This document shows, one piece after another, positions 8,666-17,506 of a stretch of DNA of 64,000 bases (the stretch's first letter is position 1; each line of letters opens with the position of its first letter). The translations under genes were made by a program, and so were the position numbers. Source of the stretch: an uncultured Bacteroidia bacterium (GTDB lineage: Bacteria; Bacteroidota; Bacteroidia; Bacteroidales; UBA932); the NCBI GenBank assembly GCA_902788095.1, contig CADAIT010000003.1:62001-126000 (forward strand), in the 5' to 3' direction. A model generated the notes under the pieces. That model was given only the letters and a program-made list of their open reading frames with translations. It had not been told where the DNA came from and ran no database searches.

Positions 8666-10690
8666 ATGAAAAAGACTTTTTTTTCTGCGCTGCTGCTATG
8701 CGTAGGCATGTCGGCACGTGCACAGGAGCCTGATTCTACCGACGTGTTCTTCCGACACCTGGAGCTGGGAGAAGTGGTCGTTACAGGCGTGGCGGGAGAC
8801 ACCCGCATCAAAGAGACACCCTCCCCTATTTCCGTGGTTCCCGCGGCGGAGCTGCAAGCCCGCGCAGCCACCAACATTGTCGATGCCATTGCGCGTGAAC
8901 CCGGCCTGAGCGCCATCACCACGGGCGGCGGCATCGCAAAACCCGTCATCCGGGGCCTCGGCTACAACCGCGTGATAGTGGTGACGGACGGCATCCGGCA
9001 GGAAGGGCAGCAGTGGGGCGACGAACACGGTTTGGAGACGGACGGATTCAGCGTCCATACCGTAGAAATCCTGAAAGGGCCGACTTCCCTTCTCTGGGGT
9101 TCCGACGCCCTTGCAGGAGTGATTATCCTCCGCCCGGAACCGCTCCCCATGCCGGGCACCGTCCGCGGCAGCGTGCAGGCGCAGGGCCAGACCAACAGCG
9201 GACTCCTCGCCTATTCCCTCTCCGTCGGCGGCAACCACAGCGGCTGGATATGGAAGGCCCGTTTCTCGGACCGCTATGCCCGCTCCTATTATAACAAGGC
9301 CGATGGCCTGGTCCCCAACTCCGGCTTCCGGGAACGCTCGGCACAGCTCACCCTCGGCAGAAACGCCTCCTGGGGTTATTCCCGCATCAACGCCACCTAT
9401 TTCCAGCTTACTCCCGGCATGGTGGACGACCCGGAACGAGACCCCGGGACCGGTCGTCTGACAGGCGGCGACACAAGCTATAAACTGCATCTCCCCTTCC
9501 AGCAAGTGCGCCACTTCAAAGTAGTGAGCGACAACACCATCCACGTAGGCCCCGGCCACATCAAAGCCATCCTGGGATGGCAGCACAACCGCCGGCAGGA
9601 GTATGAGGAAAGCGACACGGAACCCGGTCTGGACTTTCTGATGAACACCGTCAACTACGACTTGAAATACCTGCTGGAAGCAGGCTGGGGCTGGAAAATC
9701 GCCGCCGGCGCAGGCGGCATGCTCCAACAGTCCCGCAACCTGGGCGAAGAGTACCTGATTCCCGCCTACAGGCTGGCCGACGTCGGCATCTATGCCACCG
9801 CTACCAAAACGCTGGGAGCCTGGACGCTTTCCGGCGGTCTGCGCGGAGACTTCCGCTTCCTGCACGCCGAGGCCCTGGAGGGGCGTTTCAAGGCCTTCGA
9901 CCGGCACTTCAACGGAATCAGTGCCAGCATCGGTGCCGTACGTCCGCTGGGCAGCCACTTCACCCTTCGCATCAATGCCGCCCGCGGATTCCGCGCCCCC
10001 AACCTGGCGGAGCTCGGGTCCAACGGCGAACACGAAGGGACCTTCCGCTATGAATTGGGCAATGCGGACCTTAAACCCGAAAACAGTCTCCAGGGAGATT
10101 TGGGGCTGGATTTCACCTCCAAGTATGTCTCGTTCACATCAGCCCTGTTCGTAAACCGCGTCGGCCATTACATTTACGCCGCGCAAAACGGTCAGGTTGT
10201 CGATGAAATGCCGGTATATGCGTACCGGAGCGGCACCGCCTGGCTCAAAGGCGGCGAAGTGTCCGTGGACGTGCATCCCTTCCACAGCCTCCATATCGGA
10301 GGTGCCTTTTCCTGCGTGTATGCGCAGGAGGAGGGCGGGACGGATTTGCCGCTCATCCCGGCACCGCGCCTGTTCTCGGAAGTGAAGTACGAAATTACCC
10401 ACGAAGGCAAGCTGTTCAGCAACGCGTATGTGGTCGTCAACGTGGACTGGAACATGCGCCAGAACCACTTCCTGCCGGAAACGGAAACCGCCACGCCTGC
10501 CTATGCTCTTCTGGGCGCCGGCGCAGGCACCGACCTGTTCATCCGAGGCCGGAAATGGGCCAGCATCACCCTTATCGGAACCAACCTTACCGATGCCGCC
10601 TATATCCCCCACCTGAGCCGCTTCAAACGGATTGGCGTACACAATCCGGGACGCAACATCGTCCTGAAAATAAGCATTCCCATCGGTTGA
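8666..10690 (+). CDS. TonB-dependent outer membrane receptor, probable metal uptake
   Basis: 674 residues with a signal peptide (ends near ARAQ). A plug domain covers roughly residues 35-160 (GEVVVTGVAGD, then VRIL-type stretches such as KPVIRGLGYNRV and VEILKGPTSLLWGSDALAGV), followed by a 22-strand-type barrel ending in an aromatic/hydrophobic C-terminus. There is no N-terminal CarboxypepD-like domain, so it is not a SusC protein. The QEGQQWGDEHGLETDG stretch resembles zinc receptors of the ZnuD type. The His/Cys-rich protein just upstream supports a metal substrate; siderophore or cobalamin uptake is the alternative. Confidence 0.85.
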   Translation: MKKTFFSALLLCVGMSARAQEPDSTDVFFRHLELGEVVVTGVAGDTRIKETPSPISVVPAAELQARAATNIVDAIAREPGLSAITTGGGIAKPVIRGLGYNRVIVVTDGIRQEGQQWGDEHGLETDGFSVHTVEILKGPTSLLWGSDALAGVIILRPEPLPMPGTVRGSVQAQGQTNSGLLAYSLSVGGNHSGWIWKARFSDRYARSYYNKADGLVPNSGFRERSAQLTLGRNASWGYSRINATYFQLTPGMVDDPERDPGTGRLTGGDTSYKLHLPFQQVRHFKVVSDNTIHVGPGHIKAILGWQHNRRQEYEESDTEPGLDFLMNTVNYDLKYLLEAGWGWKIAAGAGGMLQQSRNLGEEYLIPAYRLADVGIYATATKTLGAWTLSGGLRGDFRFLHAEALEGRFKAFDRHFNGISASIGAVRPLGSHFTLRINAARGFRAPNLAELGSNGEHEGTFRYELGNADLKPENSLQGDLGLDFTSKYVSFTSALFVNRVGHYIYAAQNGQVVDEMPVYAYRSGTAWLKGGEVSVDVHPFHSLHIGGAFSCVYAQEEGGTDLPLIPAPRLFSEVKYEITHEGKLFSNAYVVVNVDWNMRQNHFLPETETATPAYALLGAGAGTDLFIRGRKWASITLIGTNLTDAAYIPHLSRFKRIGVHNPGRNIVLKISIPIG

Positions 10691-10704
10691 TTGCGGAGAA
10701 AACG

Positions 10705-10734
10705 TTTCAAGACAAGTTATTTTTCTTATATTTG
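10705..10734 (+). promoter_or_regulatory. Promoter for the 10755 operon
   Basis: TATATTTG at 10727-10734 is a perfect -7 box, with a TTTC -33-like element at 10705-10708. The start codon at 10755 follows 20 bases after the box. Confidence 0.6.
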
Positions 10735-10754
10735 TATTCCCAAACATCTGTGGT

Positions 10755-11006
10755 ATGGAACAAAGAGAATTGGAAATTTGGTGGTCTTCGCTCCCCATCA
10801 GCGAAAAAGAGCGCATTGCCCGCAAGGGGCTCATGAAAGAAACGAAGGACGGCGCCATTGACGAGTCAATGGCTTTCTACCCGGGCTGCACCGTTTGGTG
10901 GAACCAGCAGGAGCATGACCGCCAGGTAAAAATATACAAGCACTGCGTAGCCAAGCACGGCGACGAAGTCAAAGAGTGGAACGAGGGCAATCCCTATGGA
11001 GATTAA
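10755..11006 (+). CDS. Small hypothetical protein
   Basis: 83 residues, charged, soluble, Trp-rich (EIWWSS, VWWNQQEHD). No signal peptide and no family I recognise. It has its own strong -7 box 20 bases upstream of the ATG and overlaps the following membrane protein gene by 11 bases, so it appears to be genuinely expressed and translationally coupled. One Cys and several His/Asp/Glu residues give no recognisable motif. Confidence 0.6.
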   Translation: MEQRELEIWWSSLPISEKERIARKGLMKETKDGAIDESMAFYPGCTVWWNQQEHDRQVKIYKHCVAKHGDEVKEWNEGNPYGD

Positions 11007-11571
11007 CCGTTCTTCCCTGCTTGCCGGCCTGCTTATCGGCCTGGGAGCATGCGGATTTTTGGCACTGGGCGGCCTGCCCGGCGCCATCATTTTTGCGTTT
11101 GGTCTCATTGGCGTGGTGCTTTCCGGCACGCACCTGTATACCGGCCGCGCGGGGATTATGCCACTCAAGGAAACGCCTGTGCTGGTGCGTATCTGGCTGT
11201 TCAACGTGCTGGGCTGCATCCTGCTCGGCCTGCTCGTATGGTCCCTCGGCGGAGAATCGGTGGAACGTGCCCAAACGGCCGTGGCCGGCCGCCTGGCACA
11301 GGGGCCCTGGCGCAGTTTCCTGCGCGCCGTGGGCTGCGGCCTCATCATCGACATTGCCGTGTGGCTCTACAGGACCAGGCAGAACATCCTGCCGGTGCTC
11401 TTCGGCGTGCCGCTGTTCATCGTGTGCGGCTTCTACCACTCCATCGCGGATGTGGTGTACATCGTCGCCGCCTGGAACTGGACGGCGGACCTGCTCTGGT
11501 ATTACCCGCTCATCGTCCTGGGAAACTACGCAGGCTGCAATGTACGGCGTCTGGTTTTGCCGCAGGCATAA
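10996..11571 (+). CDS. Formate/nitrite transporter family-like membrane protein, short
   Basis: 191 residues with about six hydrophobic segments. The stretch GGLPGAIIFAFGLIGVVLSG then THLYTGRAGIM resembles the second helix and GxELFTGN loop of formate/nitrite channels (FNT family). Typical FNT proteins are about 260-280 residues, so this one is short, with compact N- and C-terminal parts. It would be an inner-membrane channel for a small monovalent anion such as formate, a fermentation product that fits the PFOR metabolism of this organism. It overlaps the 10755 gene by 11 bases. Assignment is moderate. Confidence 0.6.
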   Translation: MEINRSSLLAGLLIGLGACGFLALGGLPGAIIFAFGLIGVVLSGTHLYTGRAGIMPLKETPVLVRIWLFNVLGCILLGLLVWSLGGESVERAQTAVAGRLAQGPWRSFLRAVGCGLIIDIAVWLYRTRQNILPVLFGVPLFIVCGFYHSIADVVYIVAAWNWTADLLWYYPLIVLGNYAGCNVRRLVLPQA

Positions 11572-11599
11572 AAAAATTCGTTTCTAACGGAAAAATTGC

Positions 11600-11607
11600 T
11601 ATATTTG
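11600..11607 (+). promoter_or_regulatory. -7 box of tRNA-Arg
   Basis: TATATTTG, perfect TAnnTTTG box 18 bases upstream of the tRNA. An ATTCG about 20 bases further upstream may be the -33 element. Confidence 0.65.
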
Positions 11608-11625
11608 CAGTCCCCTTTTCGGGAT

Positions 11626-11697
11626 GCCCCTGTAGTTTAAAGGATAGAATAACGGATTCCGGTTCCGTTGGTCCCGGTTCGATTCCGAGCGGGGGTA
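11626..11697 (+). tRNA. tRNA-Arg (anticodon CCG)
   Basis: Cloverleaf folds by eye. The acceptor arm GCCCCTG pairs with CGGGGGT (with two G-U pairs). The D stem is GTTT/GAAT. The anticodon stem ACGGA/TCCGT has loop TTCCGGT, giving anticodon CCG, which reads CGG (Arg). The T loop is TTCGATT. The discriminator base is A and CCA is not encoded. A -7 box lies upstream and a strong hairpin terminator directly downstream, so it is a single-gene transcript. Confidence 0.95.
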
Positions 11698-11698
11698 C

Positions 11699-11731
11699 AA
11701 AAAAATCAGGCGTTCAACCTGATTTTTTTTT
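11699..11731 (+). terminator. Rho-independent terminator after tRNA-Arg
   Basis: A 12-base stem (AAAAAAATCAGG with its complement) with loop CGTTCAA and a run of T residues, starting two bases after the tRNA. Confidence 0.9.
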
Positions 11732-11766
11732 GTGCCTGACAGCACTGTTTTTACAAAGATAATGAC

Positions 11767-11774
11767 TATCTTCG
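11767..11774 (+). promoter_or_regulatory. Variant -7 box for the nicotinamidase gene
   Basis: TATCTTCG, one base off TAnnTTTG, 22 bases upstream of the ATG. The same 8-mer is found upstream of the minus-strand ferredoxin gene (21095-21102). Confidence 0.45.
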
Positions 11775-11796
11775 CAAACCAGAAGAAACATCCGAT

Positions 11797-12351
11797 ATGA
11801 CAAGCAAAAGAACCATCCTCCTCGCAGTTGACCTGCAAAAAGACTTCATAGACGGCACCCTCACCGTTCCCGGTGCAGTTTCCGTCCTCCCGGAAATCAA
11901 CAAGGTGAAAACAGTCTTCGACCTGGTGTACTTCACCCTGGACTGGCATCCCTTCAACCACTGCTCCTTCAAGGAACAGGGCGGCCCGTGGCCCGTCCAC
12001 TGCGTACACCATACGGCCGGCGCGTCCATCCCCGACCAAATGTTTGAAGGACTGGAGGAAGAGCGTGTACGCTTTATCCTGAAAGGACGCGTGCAGGCTC
12101 CGGAGGAGTATGGCGCCTTCGTCGGGTTCGACCCCGAGAACCAGGACCTTTTCCAGCCCGGAGACCAAGTGGTCGTATGCGGAATCGCAGCGGAATACTG
12201 CGTTTTGGAAACGCTCCGGAAACTCCACGAAATCAGCCTGCAAATCGGCTTTGAGGTAAAGGTATTCCTGGAGGGAACCGCCAGATTTGACAGCTACGAC
12301 ACCGTCCTGGACTTTATGTCCCGGAACGGAATTGAACGCTGGCAGGCATAG
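11797..12351 (+). CDS. pncA: Nicotinamidase, isochorismatase-like
   Basis: 184 residues. It hydrolyses nicotinamide to nicotinate and ammonia in NAD salvage, in the cytoplasm. The cysteine-hydrolase catalytic triad is present: D12 (AVDLQKDF), K96 (ILKGR) and C135 (AAEYCVLE). Metal ligands D49, H51 and H55 lie in LDWHPFNHCSF, as expected for PncA. Slightly shorter than E. coli PncA but complete. It converges with the DUF456 gene 16 bases away. Confidence 0.92.
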   Translation: MTSKRTILLAVDLQKDFIDGTLTVPGAVSVLPEINKVKTVFDLVYFTLDWHPFNHCSFKEQGGPWPVHCVHHTAGASIPDQMFEGLEEERVRFILKGRVQAPEEYGAFVGFDPENQDLFQPGDQVVVCGIAAEYCVLETLRKLHEISLQIGFEVKVFLEGTARFDSYDTVLDFMSRNGIERWQA

Positions 12352-12367
12352 CGCGCGGAACCCGGGC

Positions 12368-12868
12368 TCAGAAAGCGTAAACGATTATGTAAAAAAGCAT
12401 GACGGCGGAGCAGATGAGCTTGAGACCTGTTCCGAAAAGGAAACCGAGAAAGGCGCCGAAAGCAGATTTTACAGAATCCGTCGCCCCTTTTCCGGCAAAT
12501 ATGAGTTCAAAAACGAACGCCCCAGCCAAAGAGCCCAGAATCATGCCGACAGGCGGATACACCAGCCCGAAGAACAGGCCGGCGACGGCACCCCATCCCC
12601 CATATTTGCTTCCGCCCGTCAGTTTGGTGAAATAGGCCGGGACGACATAGTCCAACAAGCTCACCAGCAGCACGATGCCCAGCCAGACGAGCAGAAAGGT
12701 GGTGGACATGGGTTCGCCGGCCGAGTTGGTTCCGTTCCCCCAAATGTACAGAAACAGCATTCCCAACCAGCCCAACGGCGGTCCGGGCAGTGCCGGCGCC
12801 ACGGAGCCGATGATGGCCACGATGCCCAGCACAATGGCCAGAATAGCGATAAAAGTCTCCATCGTCAC
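12368..12868 (-). CDS. DUF456 domain membrane protein
   Basis: 166 residues, four to five hydrophobic segments. The N-terminal GIVAIIGSVAPALPGPPLGW motif and central DYVVPAYFTKLTGGSKYGGW are the signature of the DUF456 family. Function of the family is unknown; it is an inner-membrane protein. A minus-strand -7 box (12895-12902) precedes it. It is transcribed divergently from fabD. Confidence 0.88.
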   Translation of the reverse strand: MTMETFIAILAIVLGIVAIIGSVAPALPGPPLGWLGMLFLYIWGNGTNSAGEPMSTTFLLVWLGIVLLVSLLDYVVPAYFTKLTGGSKYGGWGAVAGLFFGLVYPPVGMILGSLAGAFVFELIFAGKGATDSVKSAFGAFLGFLFGTGLKLICSAVMLFYIIVYAF

Positions 12869-12894
12869 GTAATCTGTTAATCAATCTGTCGGGG

Positions 12895-12902
12895 CAAATA
12901 TA
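12895..12902 (-). promoter_or_regulatory. -7 box of the DUF456 gene
   Basis: Reads TATATTTG on the minus strand, 27 bases upstream of the start codon. Confidence 0.6.
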
Positions 12903-12965
12903 CGGAAAAATATCCAATGCCCGTAAACGAGACGCGCCGTCACCGCCCAAGGGAAAAGAAAAAGG

Positions 12966-12997
12966 TTTGACAGGCAACGAAATTTTCATTATATTTG
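12966..12997 (+). promoter_or_regulatory. fabD promoter
   Basis: TTTG (-33) at 12966-12969 and TATATTTG (-7) at 12990-12997 with a 20-base spacer, close to the Bacteroidota consensus. The fabD ATG is 19 bases further on. Confidence 0.8.
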
Positions 12998-13016
12998 CAT
13001 ACTTTATAAAGTAAGA

Positions 13017-13886
13017 ATGAAAACTGCCTACATTTTCCCTGGCCAGGGTTCCCAGTTTCCGGGCATGGCCAAAGATTTATATTCTACGCATAAAGAACTG
13101 ATGGAAAGGGCCAACGAGGTCCTGGACTTCCGCATAACAGACATTATGTTCGACGGCACGGCCGATGACCTTAAAGCGACACGGGTCACGCAGCCGGCCA
13201 TTTTTCTGCACAGCGTACTGCTGGCCATGACACAGGAGCAGAAGCCGGACATGGTGGCCGGTCACTCCCTGGGAGAATTCAGCGCCCTGGTGGCCGCCGG
13301 AGCCCTGGACTGGGAGGACGGACTCCGCCTGGTGGCCATCCGCGCCAGCGAAATGCAGAAATGCTGCGAGAAAGTTCCCGGCACCATGGCCGCCATCATC
13401 AAGCTTTCGGACGATATCATCGAGCAGGTCTGCGCCGGCATCCCCGGCGTGGTTCCGGCCAATTTCAACTCCCCCGGCCAGGTGGTCATCTCCGGAGAAG
13501 AACAAGCCGTGGATGCGGCCTGTGAACAGCTCAAGGCCGCCGGAGCCAAACGTGCCATCAAACTGCCCGTGAGCGGCGCCTTCCATTCCCCGCTCATGGA
13601 GCCCGCACGCACGGAACTGGCCAAGGCCATCGAGTCCACGCCTTTCCACACGCCCGGATGCCCCATTTACCAAAACGTCACGGCCCAGGCTACCCTGAAC
13701 CCGGAAGAAATCAAAGCCAACCTGCTCAAACAGCTCACCTCCCCCGTCCGCTGGACCCAGAGCGTCCTGAACATGCGCGCCGCAGGCGCCACGCACTTTG
13801 TGGAGCTGGGCCCCGGCGAGGTCCTGCAGGGCCTGGTCCGCCGCATTCTCCCGGAAGAAGGACTGTTGGTGGAAGGCCGCCAGTAG
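13017..13886 (+). CDS. fabD: Malonyl-CoA:ACP transacylase
   Basis: 289 residues, acyltransferase fold. It moves malonyl groups from CoA to acyl carrier protein to start fatty acid elongation. FPGQGSQFPGM lies at the N-terminus, the nucleophile motif GHSLGEFSAL near residue 85 and the catalytic His in GAFHSPLM near residue 190. Full length for the family. It stands alone, without other fab genes, behind its own consensus promoter. The stop codon TAG is the first three bases of an RSAQND-type repeat. Confidence 0.96.
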   Translation: MKTAYIFPGQGSQFPGMAKDLYSTHKELMERANEVLDFRITDIMFDGTADDLKATRVTQPAIFLHSVLLAMTQEQKPDMVAGHSLGEFSALVAAGALDWEDGLRLVAIRASEMQKCCEKVPGTMAAIIKLSDDIIEQVCAGIPGVVPANFNSPGQVVISGEEQAVDAACEQLKAAGAKRAIKLPVSGAFHSPLMEPARTELAKAIESTPFHTPGCPIYQNVTAQATLNPEEIKANLLKQLTSPVRWTQSVLNMRAAGATHFVELGPGEVLQGLVRRILPEEGLLVEGRQ

Positions 13887-13911
13887 ATTTTTCGCTCCGC
13901 TCAAAAATGAC
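13884..13911 (+). repeat. RSAQND-type repeat at the fabD 3' end
   Basis: TAGATTTTTCGCTCCGCTCA then AAAATGAC, a slightly diverged copy of the element found in glpB. Its first three bases form the fabD stop codon. It lies just upstream of nifJ. Confidence 0.75.
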
Positions 13912-13945
13912 AATTTAATTTTACAACACAATACACTAACTAATT

Positions 13946-16900
13946 ATGGCAAAAGAAAAGAAATTCATCACCTGTGATGGTAACTATGCCGCATCGAACA
14001 TTGCCTATCTGTTCAGCGAGCATGCCGCCATTTATCCTATCACTCCATCCTCGACGATGGCCGAGAACATCGACGAGTGGGCCGCCCACGGCAAAAAGAA
14101 CCTGTGGGGCGAGACCGTAAAAGTGACGGAAATGCAGAGCGAAGCCGGTGCCGCCGGTGCCGTTCATGGTTCCCTCCAGGCTGGTGCCCTTACTTCTACG
14201 TTCACGGCATCCCAGGGCCTCCTGCTCATGATACCGAACATGTACAAGATTGCCGGCGAAATGCTGCCCACCGTGTTCCACGTGAGCGCCCGTGCGCTGG
14301 CCAGTCACGCCCTTTCCATCTTCGGCGACCACCAGGATGTGATGGCCTGCCGCCAGACCGGTTTCTGCATGCTCGCTTCCGGTTCTGTCCAGGAAGCACA
14401 GGACATGGCCGCCGTGGCACACCTTTCCGCCATCAAGGCAAGCCTGCCTTTCCTGCACTTCTTTGACGGTTTCCGCACCTCCCACGAGATCCAGAAAATC
14501 GAAGCCCTGGACGAGGATGCCCTCCGCGACATGGTATCCACCAAGTCCCTGGCCAAGTTCCGCGCCCGTGCCCTGAATCCGGATGCGCCCGTCACCCGTG
14601 GCACCGCCCAGAACGGTGACGTATATTTCCAGGCCGTGGAAACCCGCAATCAGTACTATGAGGCCGTTCCCGATATCGTAGCCCGCTACATGGGAGAGGT
14701 CACGGAACTGACCGGCCGCAGCTATCGTCCCTTCGAATATTACGGCGACCCTACCGCCGAGAACATCATCGTCGCCATGGGTTCCGTAACAGAGACCATC
14801 AAGGAAACCATCGACTACCTCGCCGGCCGCGGCCGCAAGTACGGTCTCATCACCGTCCACCTGTATCGTCCTTTCAGCGAGAAATACTTCTTCAGCGTGC
14901 TTCCCAAGAGCGTCCGCCGCATCGCCGTGCTGGACCGCACCAAGGAGCCCGGCGCCGTGGGCGAACCGCTGTTCACGGATGTACGCGCCCTCTTCCAGGG
15001 CAAGGACAACGTCATGATTATCGGCGGCCGTTACGGTTTGTCTTCCAAGGACACCACTCCCGCGCAGATTGTCGCCGTTTACGACAACCTGGACGCCAAG
15101 GAGCCCAAAACGGATTTCACCATCGGCATTGTGGACGATGTCACTTTCAAGAGCCTGCCCATCAAGAGCGAGGTTTCCATCGTGAAGCCGGGCACCACCG
15201 AGTGCAAGTTCTACGGCCTTGGTTCCGACGGTACCGTCGGCGCCAACAAGAACACCATCAAAATCATCGGCACGCACACGAACTTGTACAGCCAGGCCTA
15301 TTTTGACTACGACTCCAAGAAATCAGGCGGTTACACCTGTTCCCACCTGCGCTTCGGCCAGCAGCCCATCAAGGCGCCTTATCTGGTGAACACCCCCGAC
15401 TTCGTAGCCTGCCATGTTCCTTCCTATCTGAAGAAATACGATGTCCTGAAGGGCATCAAGGATGGCGGCACCCTCCTGCTGAACAGCCTCTGGGACGAGG
15501 AAGAGACCATCCAGAACATCCCGGACAACGTGAAGGCCACCATCGGCCGCAAGCACATCAAGGTGTACATCATCAACGCCACCAAGATTGCTGCGGAAAT
15601 CGGCCTCGGCAACCGCACCAACACCATCCTTCAGAGCGCCTTCTTCAAGATTACCGGCATTATCCCCTACGAGGATGCCGTCAAGTACATGAAGGACGCC
15701 ATCGTGAAGTCCTATGGCAAGAAAGGCGAGAACGTGGTGAACATGAACTACGCCGCCGTAGATCGCGGAGGAGAATATACGGAAATCCAGGTTCCCGCCG
15801 AGTGGGCCAATCTCACCGCCAAGTTCGAGAACCCGAACAAGGACCGTCTGGCTCCCGCCTTTGTGAAGGAAATTGCCGACATCGTGAATGCGCAGGCCGG
15901 TGACACCCTTCCCGTGAGCGCCTTCATGCCGTACGCCGACGGCACCATGCCCGCCGGCACCGCCGCCTACGAGAAACGCGGCGTAGCGGTGAATGTCCCC
16001 ACCTGGGATGCGGAAAAATGTATCCAGTGCAACACCTGCGCGTTCGTTTGTCCGCACGCCGCCATCCGCCCGTTCCTCCTCACCGAGGAAGAGGCCGCCA
16101 AGGTTCCCGCCAACGTCAAGCTCGCACAGGGCAAGGCCAACCTCAAGGATTACAAGTATGCCATCGCCATCTCCGTGGACGACTGCACCGGCTGCGGCAA
16201 CTGCGTGGATGTCTGTCTCGCTAAACCGGAGAAAGCCCTCAAGATGGTTCCTTACATCAGCGACAAGGAAGACCAGGCCGCCTTCGACTACCTCAACAAG
16301 AAGGTAGGCTACAAGGAGTATGTTGACAAGAAGGCCAACATGAAGAACAGCCAGTTCTCCCAGCCCTTGTTCGAGTTCTCCGGCGCCTGCGCAGGCTGCG
16401 GCGAAACCCCGAACATCAAGGCCATCACCCAGCTGTTCGGCGACCACATGATGATTGCCAACGCAACCGGTTGCTCCTCCATCTACGGCGCTTCCTTCCC
16501 GGCCAGCCCGTACTGCACCAATGCGGCAGGACACGGTCCCGCATGGGCCAACTCCCTGTTCGAGGACTTCTGCGAATTCGGCCTGGGCATGAAGCTCGGT
16601 TCCGACCGCGCCCGTGAGACGGTTGCCGCCGCCATGAAGAAAGCCCTGGAATGCGAATGCTGCAGCCAGGATGTCAAGGCGCTGGCCGCCAAGTGGCTGG
16701 AAGCTCCTCAGGATGCCGCTGTCACCCGCGAGGTTGCCGACAAACTGGTCCCGCTCGCCAAGGACTGCGACTGCGAAGCCTGCAAGAAACTGGTTGAATA
16801 CCAGCACTTCATCCCGGCCCGTAGCCAGTGGATTTTCGGTGGTGACGGTGCCTCCTACGACATCGGCTACGGCGGTCTGGACCATGTTCTGGCCAGCGGC

Positions 16901-17470
16901 GAGAACGTGAATGTCCTGGTTTTGGACACCGAGGTGTACTCCAACACCGGCGGCCAGAGCTCCAAGGCCACCCCGGTGGGTGCCATCGCCAAGTTCGCCG
17001 CTTCCGGTAAGAAAATCCGCAAGAAAGACCTGGGCATGATGGCCATCAGCTACGGCTACGTTTATGTAGCCCAGGTGGCCATGGGCGCAAGTCCCGTCCA
17101 GTTCTTCAACGCCATCAAGGAAGCCGAAGCCTACGACGGTCCTTCCCTCATCATCGCCTACAGCCCTTGTATCAACCACGGCCTCAAAGCCGGCATGGGC
17201 CTGAGCCAGAAGGAGGAGAAACTCGCCGTAGAGTGCGGTTACTGGCACCTCTACCGGTATAACCCGGCTCTTGAAGGAACGGACAAGAATCCGTTCACTC
17301 TGGACAGCAAGGAACCCGACTGGACCAAATTCCAGGACTTCCTGAAGGGAGAGGTCCGCTTTGCTTCCCTGTACAAGATGTTCCCGGACAGCGCGGAGGA
17401 ACTCCTCAGCAAGACAGAGGAATTCGCCAAGGTTCGCCTGAACACCTACAAGCGCCTCGCTGGAAAATAA
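13946..17470 (+). CDS. nifJ: Pyruvate:ferredoxin (flavodoxin) oxidoreductase
   Basis: 1174 residues, single-chain PFOR. It converts pyruvate and CoA to acetyl-CoA and CO2 with reduction of ferredoxin, a core step of anaerobic fermentation. Domain order: pyrimidine-binding domain (from residue 1, TEMQSEAGAAGAVHG), gamma domain, two 4Fe-4S motifs near residues 690-760 (CIQCNTCAFVCP and CTGCGNCVDVC), then the TPP domain with CAGCGETP and GDGASYDIGYGGL. The second cluster motif ends in CLAKP, not the usual CPAK. Gene is single and ends at a strong hairpin terminator. A 57-residue ferredoxin encoded at 20878-21051 is a plausible partner. Confidence 0.97.
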   Translation: MAKEKKFITCDGNYAASNIAYLFSEHAAIYPITPSSTMAENIDEWAAHGKKNLWGETVKVTEMQSEAGAAGAVHGSLQAGALTSTFTASQGLLLMIPNMYKIAGEMLPTVFHVSARALASHALSIFGDHQDVMACRQTGFCMLASGSVQEAQDMAAVAHLSAIKASLPFLHFFDGFRTSHEIQKIEALDEDALRDMVSTKSLAKFRARALNPDAPVTRGTAQNGDVYFQAVETRNQYYEAVPDIVARYMGEVTELTGRSYRPFEYYGDPTAENIIVAMGSVTETIKETIDYLAGRGRKYGLITVHLYRPFSEKYFFSVLPKSVRRIAVLDRTKEPGAVGEPLFTDVRALFQGKDNVMIIGGRYGLSSKDTTPAQIVAVYDNLDAKEPKTDFTIGIVDDVTFKSLPIKSEVSIVKPGTTECKFYGLGSDGTVGANKNTIKIIGTHTNLYSQAYFDYDSKKSGGYTCSHLRFGQQPIKAPYLVNTPDFVACHVPSYLKKYDVLKGIKDGGTLLLNSLWDEEETIQNIPDNVKATIGRKHIKVYIINATKIAAEIGLGNRTNTILQSAFFKITGIIPYEDAVKYMKDAIVKSYGKKGENVVNMNYAAVDRGGEYTEIQVPAEWANLTAKFENPNKDRLAPAFVKEIADIVNAQAGDTLPVSAFMPYADGTMPAGTAAYEKRGVAVNVPTWDAEKCIQCNTCAFVCPHAAIRPFLLTEEEAAKVPANVKLAQGKANLKDYKYAIAISVDDCTGCGNCVDVCLAKPEKALKMVPYISDKEDQAAFDYLNKKVGYKEYVDKKANMKNSQFSQPLFEFSGACAGCGETPNIKAITQLFGDHMMIANATGCSSIYGASFPASPYCTNAAGHGPAWANSLFEDFCEFGLGMKLGSDRARETVAAAMKKALECECCSQDVKALAAKWLEAPQDAAVTREVADKLVPLAKDCDCEACKKLVEYQHFIPARSQWIFGGDGASYDIGYGGLDHVLASGENVNVLVLDTEVYSNTGGQSSKATPVGAIAKFAASGKKIRKKDLGMMAISYGYVYVAQVAMGASPVQFFNAIKEAEAYDGPSLIIAYSPCINHGLKAGMGLSQKEEKLAVECGYWHLYRYNPALEGTDKNPFTLDSKEPDWTKFQDFLKGEVRFASLYKMFPDSAEELLSKTEEFAKVRLNTYKRLAGK

Positions 17471-17473
17471 AAG

Positions 17474-17506
17474 AAAAATCGGTGGCCGGAAAGGTCACCG
17501 ATTTTT
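17474..17506. terminator. Bidirectional terminator between nifJ and the LysR-like gene
   Basis: A 14-base stem with one mismatch (AAAAATCGGTGGCC against GGTCACCGATTTTT), with A tract on one side and T tract on the other, so it can serve both converging genes. Confidence 0.85.

Noticed and set aside
15323-17248. 641-residue minus-strand open frame opposite nifJ
   Set aside because: Antisense shadow of the PFOR gene.
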